Assembly: GCA_045123975.1 (NCBI GenBank)
Contig: JBGVKV010000109.1
Span: forward strand, 1-19,118
Origin: SIG701 sp045123975
Lineage (GTDB): Bacteria; Bacillota; Clostridia; Oscillospirales; CAG-272
DNA length: 19,118 bases
Direction: 5' to 3'
Part shown: one piece after another, positions 8,324 through 15,034 of the stretch
Layout: the number at the start of each line of letters is the position of its first letter
Numbering within the stretch: position 1 is the stretch's first letter
The notes under the pieces: generated by a model
Databases searched by the model: none
Seen by the model: only the letters and a program-made list of their open reading frames with translations
What the model was told of the DNA's origin: nothing
Position numbers and translations under genes: made by a program

Positions 8324-8364
8324 AGGTGGTCTCCTTTTACTTAAAATTATCGTATAGTTTATGT

Positions 8365-8745
8365 TTATGCGGCGGTTGCCGTTCTTTTCACAATTCTCTC
8401 TCCCAACAAAAACAGCACGCAGCCTGCGGCGTAGCAGATCAGATCCGCCGGGGAGAAGGTAGAACCGAGAAGGATCCGGAAGAAGGCGATATTCCCAAGA
8501 CCCAGGAGGGTGACGAAATTGAAATACTGTCCAATCTCCACCGCGGCGGCGAAGAGGAACACCCACAGAGGGAGAAGTCGGACGCCCGTCGGGAACACGA
8601 TCCGCACGGCGGCGCAAATCAGCACCGTTACGAGGATATCTCCGCCGTAGGGGCGGATGAAATCGTCCCGCACAAACAGGGCAATGAGGATTTCTGTGAT
8701 CAGGAGAATGGTGAACGCGAGGATGTAACCGAGACGTTTTTTCAT
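8365..8745 (-). CDS. DUF2809 family membrane protein
   Basis: A 126-aa integral membrane protein that resembles DUF2809 (small, four-helix, uncharacterised). Hydrophobic segments lie at about residues 7-24, 36-52, 57-75 and 103-117. Family-like features are RPYGGDILVTVL (31-42), the E70-x-x-Q73 pair in AAAVEIGQYF, and GSTFSPADLICYAAG (94-108). The Shine-Dalgarno GGAAAG just before the ATG is weak. The next gene on the same strand begins 41 nt after its stop, so the two are probably cotranscribed. The biochemical role of the family is unknown to me. Confidence 0.75.
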   Translation of the reverse strand: MKKRLGYILAFTILLITEILIALFVRDDFIRPYGGDILVTVLICAAVRIVFPTGVRLLPLWVFLFAAAVEIGQYFNFVTLLGLGNIAFFRILLGSTFSPADLICYAAGCVLFLLGERIVKRTATAA

Positions 8746-8789
8746 AAATCTTTCCGTGGGAAGCCTTTCATAGTTCTTTTTTCTCCGGA

Positions 8790-8836
8790 GGGGGAGGCAG
8801 GAACCATCTCAAACGCCGAAGTTTCCTGCCTCCCCC
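8790..8836. repeat. 14-bp perfect hairpin in intergenic block
   Basis: GGGGGAGGCAGGAA (8790-8803) and TTCCTGCCTCCCCC (8823-8836) form a perfect 14-bp inverted repeat with a 19-nt loop. No T tract follows on either strand, so it does not look like an intrinsic terminator. It is the first of several hairpins in the 383-nt gap 8746-9128, which holds no gene I can support. Confidence 0.75.
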
Positions 8837-8871
8837 ATACCCCCACCAACCTCCTTGGCTCTCGGAAGCAT

Positions 8872-8969
8872 TGGGCCGGTGTCTTGCGATTCAGATCAAA
8901 CTAAATGCCCACAACTTTATTTTTTGCCTGTACCTTGGAGAATTTCCAGTCATGGAAATTCTCGGGAGG
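8872..8969. repeat. Intergenic repeat, unit 1
   Basis: The unit begins with TGGGCCGGTGTCTTGCGA (8872-8889). GCCCACA (8907-8913) and a T-rich CCTTGGAGAA segment follow, ending in a perfect 10-bp hairpin: GAGAATTTCC (8938-8947), loop AGTCAT, GGAAATTCTC (8954-8963). Its 18-nt head is repeated exactly 98 nt later in unit 2. Confidence 0.8.
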
Positions 8970-9083
8970 TGGGCCGGTGTCTTGCGAGTTGAGCCCACAG
9001 ATTCATTTTTGTCTGCACCTTGGAGAAAGTCGGTCGGCGCAGCCGATTCAAAATGGCTTACCCATTTTGAAAGACTTTCTCGC
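8970..9083. repeat. Intergenic repeat, unit 2 with branched hairpin
   Basis: The head TGGGCCGGTGTCTTGCGA (8970-8987), GCCCACA (8993-8999) and the CCTTGGAGAA block (9018-9027) match unit 1. The terminal stem has changed sequence: GAGAAAGTC (9023-9031) pairs with GACTTTCTC (9073-9081). It encloses two further arms, TCGGC/GCCGA (9034-9046) and TTCAAAATGG/CCATTTTGAA (9047-9071), a three-way-junction layout. Another inverted repeat, GAGTCAGG/CCTGACTC (9084-9091 and 9123-9130), reaches the stop of the deacetylase gene. Confidence 0.8.
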
Positions 9084-9128
9084 GAGTCAGGTGGTTGTCG
9101 TACGACTTAAACTGAAGTGTATCCTGAC

Positions 9129-10307
9129 TCAGTGGTACCAAGAGGAATCCAGCTGATCCAGGGTGCCAAAGGTGCATCCCATCTCCTGCAGATATTCAAT
9201 CATCCACGGCAGCATGTCCACCGTTTCCTGATACGTTTCGTGGAACAGGAAGATGTGGGGCGCAGTTTCCTTGCGGAAGCTGTACGCCGTGGTGGACAAA
9301 AAGCTGTCCTTCAGATATTCCTCTACCGTGGTGCCCGCCGGACGGAGCTTGTTCTGGCTGTCGTTGTTCAGCGCGTTCCAGTCGTAGCCACGATACCCCT
9401 CGTAGCCGATGGCTTCCTTCAGCGTGCCTCGCAGAGTGCCCGCCGTCAAGGAGCCGCCGGGGAAGCGGTACAGCCGCTCACTCGGTACCTCACCGAATAC
9501 CTTTTCCGCGGATTTTTCCCACTTGGCCAGATCGGCAAGGGTGTTTTCCTTGGAGGTGTACAGATAGGTGTAGTTGTGATCGCAGGAATGGCATCCTACG
9601 GAATGACCTTCTTCCCGCACACGGCGGGCGATCTCGGGATATTTCTCCATATATTTGCCCACCATAAAGAAGGTGGCCTTGATATCGTATTCCTTCAGTA
9701 TATCCAGAATCTGCTCGGTGTAATTGGGATTGGGGCCGTCGTCAAAGGAGAGATAGGCCGTCATATCGCCCTTCTCCACCACCACGTTCACCCACGGAAT
9801 ACCGCGGCTCACGTGGAGCACGATTCCGCCTGTGGCCTGCACGAAGTAGGCCTCCTCCGATTTTTCACCCACGAAATCGGCATCGTAGATCAAGCCGGCG
9901 GGTATGGGATAACTGCCGTACTCGATTTGGATGTCAAGAAATCCCTCGGGCAACGACGTGCCCGCCCGTGCGGCATCGATGGCGGCATATGCTTCCGACT
10001 CGCTCATACCGGTGAGCGGGGGCATAATGATCACCACGTCCTCCACCGCCAGCGTTTCCAGCGGGATGGGCTCCGTTTCCTCCGGCACGTCCGTGTCCTC
10101 CGGGGGAACGGTTTCCGATTCCACATCCGATTCCGGCGGAGCCTCCGTTTCGGGAGGCAGCGTTACGGGAGGTTCCGTTGCCGGCGCCGGCGTTTCTGGC
10201 GCATCCGTCTGCGGATCTGCCGTGACAGGCAGAGAAGATCCCGGCGTGCAGAAGCAAAGCGACGGGATCAAAAGACAAAGGACGAGAATAAGGCAAAAAC
10301 GTTTCAT
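9129..10307 (-). CDS. Secreted PASTA-NodB polysaccharide deacetylase (CE4)
   Basis: A 392-aa exported protein. A signal peptide occupies about residues 1-22; the CFC at its end is not a good lipobox. A Thr/Pro/Glu-rich linker follows (about 25-90). A PASTA-like module (about 91-169) shows PPLTGMSESEAYAAI and ends in VSRG. The NodB (CE4) domain (about 182-385) carries FDDGP (188-192, with D189 and D190), the metal-binding CHSCDH (H240, H244), RFPGG (281-285), and H356 in LFHETYQ. It most likely removes acetyl groups from peptidoglycan or another N-acetylated wall glycan, with PASTA mediating wall binding. The linker fits an extracytoplasmic stalk. GGAG lies 5 nt before the ATG. The exact substrate is unknown. 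Confidence 0.92.
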   Translation of the reverse strand: MKRFCLILVLCLLIPSLCFCTPGSSLPVTADPQTDAPETPAPATEPPVTLPPETEAPPESDVESETVPPEDTDVPEETEPIPLETLAVEDVVIIMPPLTGMSESEAYAAIDAARAGTSLPEGFLDIQIEYGSYPIPAGLIYDADFVGEKSEEAYFVQATGGIVLHVSRGIPWVNVVVEKGDMTAYLSFDDGPNPNYTEQILDILKEYDIKATFFMVGKYMEKYPEIARRVREEGHSVGCHSCDHNYTYLYTSKENTLADLAKWEKSAEKVFGEVPSERLYRFPGGSLTAGTLRGTLKEAIGYEGYRGYDWNALNNDSQNKLRPAGTTVEEYLKDSFLSTTAYSFRKETAPHIFLFHETYQETVDMLPWMIEYLQEMGCTFGTLDQLDSSWYH

Positions 10308-10505
10308 AGCGGCTCCGGATACAGTATTTGATCATTCGACGGATTTCCCCGAAAAAAGTTCCGGGAAAAGAGGGGGAATGCTATCTTTTTTCACGATTTT
10401 ATGTTACCATATATACAGCGTGTGTTTGTGTGCGCGAAGAACACGGAATCGTGGCGACTGATGTCGCTTCTGCTATTATTGTATATCATTCGGGGGGAAA
10501 ATGCA

Positions 10506-11063
10506 ATGCTTTCGTTTTTAATTATTACAGTATCGGTGGTGCTTTGCGTCCTGCGCTGTCTTCCCCTGACGGGAAAGCGGGCCGTCGCGGCGGCATGGGC
10601 GGCCTGCCTTGCCTGCGTGGGCGGTATTCCTCCTGTGGTGATGGCCCTGCGGTGGGCAAAGCAGCTGGAGATATCCGCCCTGGATGAGGCGGGTTGGGCA
10701 TGGGATATGCTGCAGGGCTGGTTTTCTCTGGCCGGCGGTTTTACGGCGCTGGTGGGCATTCCCTTACTGATCGCTGCCCTGATCCGGCATAAGATGGTGT
10801 GGATGCGGACACTGATCGGGCCCGTCGCCGTGATCCTTCTGCAGATCGGCGGCGCCGGCTACGCTGTGTTGTGTGAGAACACCGCCGTGGATCTTTCCCG
10901 GATCCTGACCGCGTTCGCCGCGGGATGCGGAGCATTTCTCCTCTGCGGCATTGCCGCCGACGGAGTTCGCTATGCTGTGACCGGCCAGCCCGTTTTGCTG
11001 CAGGCAAAGCCGGAGCCTCAAAAACCCGTGCGGCAGCATCGCCGCCGGAAAAAACGGCGGTAA
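10506..11063 (+). CDS. Membrane protein with basic C-terminal tail, unknown function
   Basis: A 185-aa protein of no recognised family. It has about five hydrophobic segments (about 2-19, 25-42, 69-89, 99-119 and 129-149), then a Pro/Gln-containing linker and a strongly basic tail ending QHRRRKKRR, probably cytoplasmic. The start at MLSFLIITV is preferred because a GGGGGG run at 10492-10497 lies about 8 nt upstream; an alternative in-frame ATG at 10401 lacks a ribosome binding site. It is divergent from the deacetylase gene across about 200 nt. No clear promoter or T-tract terminator is visible, although the last codons form a small CCGCCG/CGGCGG hairpin (11041-11059). Confidence 0.75.
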   Translation: MLSFLIITVSVVLCVLRCLPLTGKRAVAAAWAACLACVGGIPPVVMALRWAKQLEISALDEAGWAWDMLQGWFSLAGGFTALVGIPLLIAALIRHKMVWMRTLIGPVAVILLQIGGAGYAVLCENTAVDLSRILTAFAAGCGAFLLCGIAADGVRYAVTGQPVLLQAKPEPQKPVRQHRRRKKRR

Positions 11064-11100
11064 AATCGGCGTCGTTCCCCACTTTGAGGCCAAAACAGGC

Positions 11101-11132
11101 GTCGATTCGACAAAATGCCCACGAATTTTGCC
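11101..11132. repeat. Diverged partial copy of the 8.9-kb intergenic repeat
   Basis: CGATTCGA, then CAAAATGCCCAC and TTTTGCC, are in the same order and orientation as CGATTCAGA...AAATGCCCAC...TTTTGCC in unit 1 (8887-8928), with internal gaps. The CCTTGG hairpin end is missing. The match is short and could be partly chance. Confidence 0.4.
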
Positions 11133-11175
11133 GACAGATATGTTGTTTTTTGGGAATAATTTTCAGCGGTGCCTA

Positions 11176-11204
11176 TTGCAAAACACCCGTTCGTGTGTTA
11201 CAAT
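11176..11204 (+). promoter_or_regulatory. Promoter of pyroglutamyl peptidase gene
   Basis: TTGCAA at 11176-11181, a 17-nt spacer and TACAAT at 11199-11204. The -35 is weaker than consensus. The start codon lies 36 nt downstream of the -10. Confidence 0.65.
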
Positions 11205-11240
11205 GATACCAATCAAAACCGCCTCGGAAAGGAAACGATC

Positions 11241-11846
11241 ATGCTGTTTTTGATAACCGGATTTGACCCCTTTGGCAATAGTGCGCTGAACGCTTCCCGC
11301 GAGGCGGTGCGGGCCATGCCCGATATGTGGGGCGATCATCGGATCGTCACCGCCACCCTGCCTGTGGTGTACGACAAGTGCGCCGACGCGCTGTACGAGC
11401 TTTTGGACGAGCACCAGCCGGACGTGGTCCTTTGTTTGGGACAGGCCGTGGGCCGGGATGGAATCTCTTTGGAGCACGCCGCCGTCAACGTGAAGGCGTC
11501 CAGCTCCCCGGATAACGCGGGCGTTACCTTCAGCGGCGAAAAGATCGCGGAGAACGGCGCGGAATCCCTTCCTTCTAATCTTCCCCTGAAAGAGCTGGCT
11601 TATGCTTTGAAGGAAGTGGGTATCTCCTCGAAAATATCCTATTCGGCGGGCACCTACGTGTGCAACAATCTGTTCTATCACCTGATGGGCTACGCATCGG
11701 AGCACGCGAAGCGGATGCTGTGCGGATTTATCCATATCCCGCCCTGCGAGGAACAGAAGACGGATTACGCCGAGGGCACGCCGATCATGCCCACCTCTGA
11801 AGCGGTGCGGGCGCTGAAAGCCATTGTGGCCTACCTTTGCGCGTGA
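11241..11846 (+). CDS. pcp: Pyroglutamyl-peptidase I (pyrrolidone-carboxylate peptidase)
   Basis: A cytosolic cysteine peptidase (C15) that removes N-terminal pyroglutamate from peptides. At 201 aa it is close to the usual length. It starts with the family hallmark LITGFDPFG (4-12) and the ASREAV segment. The catalytic triad is visible as E78 in GRDGISLEHAAVN, C141 in SAGTYVCNN and H165 in FIHIPP. The start MLFLITGF is fixed by GGAAAGGAAAC just upstream, and a promoter lies at 11176-11204. It is a single-gene unit closed by the terminator at 11861-11895. It probably helps recycle or scavenge peptides. Confidence 0.96.
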   Translation: MLFLITGFDPFGNSALNASREAVRAMPDMWGDHRIVTATLPVVYDKCADALYELLDEHQPDVVLCLGQAVGRDGISLEHAAVNVKASSSPDNAGVTFSGEKIAENGAESLPSNLPLKELAYALKEVGISSKISYSAGTYVCNNLFYHLMGYASEHAKRMLCGFIHIPPCEEQKTDYAEGTPIMPTSEAVRALKAIVAYLCA

Positions 11847-11860
11847 TAAATGAGAAAAGT

Positions 11861-11898
11861 AAAAGGACAGAGACGAGAATCTCTGCCCTTTTTTATTT
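11861..11898. terminator. Terminator after pcp, usable from both sides
   Basis: AAAAGG (11861-11866) and CAGAGA (11868-11873) pair with TCTCTG (11880-11885) and CCTTTT (11887-11892) with one A/C mismatch. The loop is 6 nt and a T tract follows. The reverse strand also has a T-rich tail, so the structure can end the reverse TIM-barrel operon. Confidence 0.85.
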
Positions 11899-11903
11899 AT
11901 TCA

Positions 11904-11950
11904 GTTATAACTCATAACTCACAACTCATAACTGATAACTTATAACTCAT
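11904..11950. repeat. Degenerate heptamer tandem array (TAACTCA)
   Basis: About six head-to-tail copies of a TAACTCA-like heptamer (TAACTCA, CAACTCA, TAACTGA variants) fill the 47 nt between the terminator and the stop codon of the reverse TIM-barrel gene. The TGA stop (11949-11947) lies inside the last copy. Confidence 0.85.
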
Positions 11951-12876
11951 TCCTCGCCTTCGATGCGCTTGGACCAGGAGCGGCCGATGGAGGCGATCAG
12001 CTTGAGCACGTCGGTGCGCACGTCGGCGGGGTACGCGGAGTACACACGGAAGGTCTCGAACGCCAGAGTGCCGCGGTAGCCGATCTCTTTCAGACCCTCA
12101 ACCAGAGTGTCCCAGTTGCAGACGTGATTGCGTCCGTTGGCCAGGCAGGAGTAGGGAGGCATGTGAAGATCGTCCACGCCGTTGTTGTCGTGGAGGTGGA
12201 GAATGGTTACGCGGTGGCCCAGGGTTACCAGGTAATCACGGATGTTCTTGCGAAGCAGGATCGCGTGTCCCACGTCGAAGCAGAAGCCGAAGTAATCGCC
12301 GCCTGCTTCCTCGTTCAGGGTATCGATCAGCTTCACCTGATCCTCTGCGGCGCAGAGCTTGCCCTCCTCCAGACGGTTGGGACGGGTGGTGAACAGATTC
12401 TCCAGGCAGATCTTTACGCCCTTGTATTTCTTGATAATGGGGATCAGCTTCCGGTACATGTCCCAGTTGTTCTCCCATTCCTCTTCCTTGGTGTCGCCGC
12501 CGGTAGGATGTACTACGATGGCAGGGCACTTTACGTATTCGCACACAGCGAAGCACTTGTCCATAACCATACGGATATATGCATTCAGCTCATCGTTGCC
12601 CGGGAAATAGGCCGGGAAGGGTGCGTGCATCTGGGAGATCACCACGCCGGTCTTCTCGGAGGCTTCCTTCAGGGGAGTGAAGTAGGCCAGAATTTCCTCC
12701 AGGGACTGGTCAAAGAAGGTTTCTGTCATTCCTTCCTTGTTCAGCTTGGACGTGCTCACAAAGCCGTCGATATTGAAGTCTACCGCATCAAAGCCGCAGC
12801 TCTTGATGTACTCGAAGGAGCCGAGAGGATCCTCGCGGTTATACCAGCTGGCAGACTGCACACCGATTCTCAACAT
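11947..12876 (-). CDS. Sugar phosphate isomerase/epimerase-like TIM barrel (divergent paralog)
   Basis: A 309-aa member of the xylose isomerase-like/AP endonuclease 2 superfamily. Predicted metal and substrate residues are visible: H84 in MHAPF, H123 in VVHPTGG, E159 in CLEN, D201 and H204 in FDVGH, H227/H229 in LHLHDNN, and E274 in AFETF. It is the last gene of a three-gene reverse operon, 45 nt after its neighbour, and is the most diverged of the three. AGAGG lies about 10 nt before the ATG. Relatives isomerise or epimerise sugars, inositols or their phosphates; the substrate here cannot be told. Its stop codon falls in the heptamer array. Confidence 0.88.
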   Translation of the reverse strand: MLRIGVQSASWYNREDPLGSFEYIKSCGFDAVDFNIDGFVSTSKLNKEGMTETFFDQSLEEILAYFTPLKEASEKTGVVISQMHAPFPAYFPGNDELNAYIRMVMDKCFAVCEYVKCPAIVVHPTGGDTKEEEWENNWDMYRKLIPIIKKYKGVKICLENLFTTRPNRLEEGKLCAAEDQVKLIDTLNEEAGGDYFGFCFDVGHAILLRKNIRDYLVTLGHRVTILHLHDNNGVDDLHMPPYSCLANGRNHVCNWDTLVEGLKEIGYRGTLAFETFRVYSAYPADVRTDVLKLIASIGRSWSKRIEGEE

Positions 12877-12921
12877 AGTTTTGTACCTCTTTTTATTAAA
12901 AATTGTTTTTGCTTGTAAGAT

Positions 12922-13800
12922 TTATTTTCCCTCAATGCGGTCCGCCATCCGGCGCCCGATCTTGTACAGATAGGAAGCCGCGTCGGGGATGAACTCGACG
13001 GGGCACTGCTTGAAGAAATTGTAGCACTCGAAGGTGAAATCCCCCCGATAGCCGATATCCGAAAGGGCCTCCAGAATGGGGTCCCACTCCATCTTGCCGC
13101 AGAAGGGAGCGGTGTGGCTGTCCTCACGGAAATTGTTGTCGTGTACGTGGAGGGCCGCCAGCCGATTTGCACCGAGGGCGCGGATGGAATCGGTGACCTC
13201 GTGGCCGAGAAGACCGCAGTGTCCCAGATCCAGGCAGGCCGCGAAGCAGTCGTCGCCCAGCGTGTCCAGGTAGTCGATCTGCTCACGAACGTTGCCGCAG
13301 ACGGAGTCCACGAAGATGCCGCGGCGCTTGTCCATCTGTCCCGTGTTCTCGATGGCGATGCGGATACCCACCCGCTTGGCGTGGGGCGCCAGGGCACGGT
13401 AGAAATCCATGTTCATGTCCTTCAAGTACGTCTCGTTACCCCGGTAGGTCATATAATTGATGGGGTGAACCACAATATTTTTCGCACCCAGATAGGCCGC
13501 CGCCTCAAGGGAGCGGACGAGCCAGTCGAAGATGTGCTCGTTGTAGTATGTATTCTTGGGGGAATCGTCCCGACGGGAAGAGAAGGGGGCGTGGGATTGG
13601 TTGCAGGTGATGCCTGCTTCGTCCGCTGCCGCCTTCAGGGAGGCAAGGTATTCCTTGTAGTTATCCTCAAAAATCGGATTGCCCTCAATCACGTTCAGGG
13701 TGAGATCGTAGGCATCAAATCCGGCCTGCGCCAGCAGGCGGACCGTTTCCGCTTCGCCGATCTTCCCCGCGATGGGCATGGTTTGGGTAGAAACGATCAT
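12922..13800 (-). CDS. Sugar phosphate isomerase/epimerase-like TIM barrel
   Basis: A 292-aa protein of the xylose isomerase-like superfamily. Active-site signature residues are H70 in SHAPFSSR, H112 in VVHPINY, E151 in IENTG, D191 and H194 in CLDLGHC, H218/H220 and D221 in HVHDNN, and E258 in FECYNF. It is clearly a paralog of the upstream 295-aa gene, sharing HAPF-SR, YLGAK, YRGDFT and other blocks along its length. Its ATG overlaps the upstream TAA by one base (TAATG), so translation is coupled; the ribosome binding site is the weak GGGGCGAG. It is probably a cytosolic metal-dependent sugar or polyol isomerase or epimerase. The substrate is unknown. Confidence 0.9.
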   Translation of the reverse strand: MIVSTQTMPIAGKIGEAETVRLLAQAGFDAYDLTLNVIEGNPIFEDNYKEYLASLKAAADEAGITCNQSHAPFSSRRDDSPKNTYYNEHIFDWLVRSLEAAAYLGAKNIVVHPINYMTYRGNETYLKDMNMDFYRALAPHAKRVGIRIAIENTGQMDKRRGIFVDSVCGNVREQIDYLDTLGDDCFAACLDLGHCGLLGHEVTDSIRALGANRLAALHVHDNNFREDSHTAPFCGKMEWDPILEALSDIGYRGDFTFECYNFFKQCPVEFIPDAASYLYKIGRRMADRIEGK

Positions 13801-14687
13801 TACTTCTCGCCCCGGCGTGTCAGAATGTGGTTTACCATGTGGTGGGAAACCTTTGCCATATGGCCGGCTGCGTCTTCCAGCAGTTCCTTGGGCAGACGTC
13901 CGTAGAAATTGTCCGCCTCCAGAGTGAAGTCGCCGCGGTAGCCGATATCGGCCAGCGCATCGAGGATTTCGTCCCAGTCGATGGCCTGGTGGTAGGGCAG
14001 CTGATGGATATCCCGTTTTCCGTCGTTATCGTGTACGTGCAGAGCACCCAGGCGGTCGGCGCCGAGGGCATGAATCATCTCGGCGGGACGGGGGCCGTTC
14101 AGCGCGCAGTGTCCGATGTCCAGACAAGCGGTGAAGTCCTCACCCAGCGTGTCGATGTAGCGGCAGAAATCGTCGGGATCGCTGCAGGGCGCCACGATGA
14201 TCTTGCCGTCGTCGTCCACCTGAAGCATGTTTTCCACGCCGATCTTCACGCCCGCCTTGTGGGCGTGGGGCTGAAGAGAGCGGAAGAACTCGAAATTTTT
14301 CTCGTCCATGAATTCCTTGTGATCCCGATACCGCTTGTAGGTGATGGGATGGACCACAACCACCTTGGCGCCCAGATAGCCGGCGGCTTCGATGGTGCGG
14401 ATGATGCATTCCTGAATACGGGTGTTGTACCACTCGTTCTTGGGAATCTCGAGCTTACGGGAGGTGAAGGGCGCATGAGCCTGGTTGCACACGATGCCGG
14501 TTTCACGGCATACGTCCAGGATCGTATCCAGATACCCCTGCCAGCCCTCGTTGTACAGAGGATTGTCCTCGTCAATATCGAATACGGTCAAATCAAAGGC
14601 GGTGAAACCGGCACGGGCCAGAATACGGAGCGCCTCGTGAATGCCGAAATTTTTCTTAAGTACACCAATCGGGGTGGAAACAAGCAT
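13800..14687 (-). CDS. Sugar phosphate isomerase/epimerase-like TIM barrel (operon lead gene)
   Basis: A 295-aa first gene of the reverse operon. The family pattern includes H71 in AHAPFTSR, H113 in VVHPITY, E152 in VENM, D190 and H193 in CLDIGHC, H217/H219 and D220 in HVHDND, and E257 in TLEADNF. It is more similar to the 292-aa gene than to the 309-aa gene, consistent with a recent tandem duplication. GGAGG lies 8 nt before the ATG and a consensus promoter lies at 14728-14755. No transporter, kinase or regulator accompanies the cluster, which leaves the sugar unidentified. Confidence 0.9.
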   Translation of the reverse strand: MLVSTPIGVLKKNFGIHEALRILARAGFTAFDLTVFDIDEDNPLYNEGWQGYLDTILDVCRETGIVCNQAHAPFTSRKLEIPKNEWYNTRIQECIIRTIEAAGYLGAKVVVVHPITYKRYRDHKEFMDEKNFEFFRSLQPHAHKAGVKIGVENMLQVDDDGKIIVAPCSDPDDFCRYIDTLGEDFTACLDIGHCALNGPRPAEMIHALGADRLGALHVHDNDGKRDIHQLPYHQAIDWDEILDALADIGYRGDFTLEADNFYGRLPKELLEDAAGHMAKVSHHMVNHILTRRGEK

Positions 14688-14727
14688 AGGTCAATCCTCC
14701 GATGCAAGACATTTTTATACACCTATA

Positions 14728-14755
14728 ATTATATATATTTGTCCTCCAATGTCAA
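14728..14755 (-). promoter_or_regulatory. Sigma-A promoter of the TIM-barrel operon
   Basis: On the reverse strand, TTGACA (14755-14750), a 16-nt spacer and TATAAT (14733-14728). Both boxes match consensus exactly; the spacer is one base short of the optimum. Confidence 0.88.
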
Positions 14756-14778
14756 GGGATTCGGGGGTAAAAAGACAG

Positions 14779-14806
14779 AAAAAAGGACACCGTTTGGTGT
14801 CCTTTT
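14779..14806 (-). terminator. Terminator after the tRNA 3'-end copy
   Basis: AAAAGGACACC and GGTGTCCTTTT (14781-14791, 14796-14806) form an 11-bp stem with a 4-nt loop. Read leftward it ends in a run of six T, so it stops transcription coming from the 14.8-15.0 kb element. It starts one base beyond the copied tRNA 3' end. Confidence 0.85.
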
Positions 14807-14807
14807 C

Positions 14808-14830
14808 GTTGGCGGAGAAGGAGAGATTTG
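14808..14830 (-). repeat. Copy of tRNA-Ser 3' end (23-nt direct repeat)
   Basis: These 23 nt are identical to 15033-15055, which covers the CCA end, the 3' acceptor strand and part of the T arm of the complete tRNA-Ser, plus two bases beyond. The rest of a tRNA is absent. A tRNA 3'-end repeat is what a site-specific integration event leaves as an attachment site. Confidence 0.75.
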
Positions 14831-15001
14831 GTCTGCGACCACCTCCGATTCATAGTCGCCTCGCTCCCTGCCGGTTGCGATGCTCCTTGAATCGTCACTC
14901 GCTTTTGCTCGCTTCATCCGCTACTAGCGGCGCTCGCAACGCTCCCTCTCTTGCCGCAAGCGGCGCGCTCGTCCAAATCTTCCGATTACTTATGCCGCCA
15001 A
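14809..15001. mobile_element. About 193-bp element with terminal inverted repeats
   Basis: TTGGCGG (14809-14815) is matched by CCGCCAA (14995-15001), and AGATTTGG (14824-14831) by CCAAATCT (14973-14980), giving two-part imperfect terminal inverted repeats. The interior is rich in short GAGCG/CGCTC words and holds a further inverted pair, CGATTCA and TGAATCG. No coding frame is convincing. It could be a MITE-like element, a structured RNA, or the scar of an element integrated at the tRNA. No target-site duplication is visible. Confidence 0.4.
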
Positions 15002-15003
15002 AC

Positions 15004-15032
15004 AAAAACACCACCCGGATGGGTGGTGTTTT
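15004..15032 (-). terminator. tRNA-Ser terminator
   Basis: AAAACACCACCC (15005-15016) and GGGTGGTGTTTT (15021-15032) form a perfect 12-bp stem with a 4-nt loop. It lies 2 nt beyond the encoded CCA of the tRNA, with a T run on the reverse strand. Confidence 0.88.
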
Positions 15033-15034
15033 GT

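Noticed and set aside
8324..8617. N-terminal extension of the 486-aa protein to 584 aa
   Set aside because: The extra part overlaps the DUF2809 gene in another frame, is Arg/Pro-rich and unlike the rest, and a proper AAGGAG precedes the internal start.
8872..9083. CRISPR-like array
   Set aside because: Only two full units occur, the shared blocks are interrupted, the hairpins are not uniform spacers, and no cas gene is present.
9117..10331. 404-aa forward frame opposite the deacetylase
   Set aside because: The reverse frame has a signal peptide, PASTA and NodB motifs; the forward product is a low-complexity shadow with an Arg-rich end.
12124..14855. Long forward open frames (264, 263 and 342 aa) opposite the TIM-barrel operon
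   Set aside because: All are antisense shadows of well supported genes with conserved active-site motifs; the forward proteins have no recognisable features.
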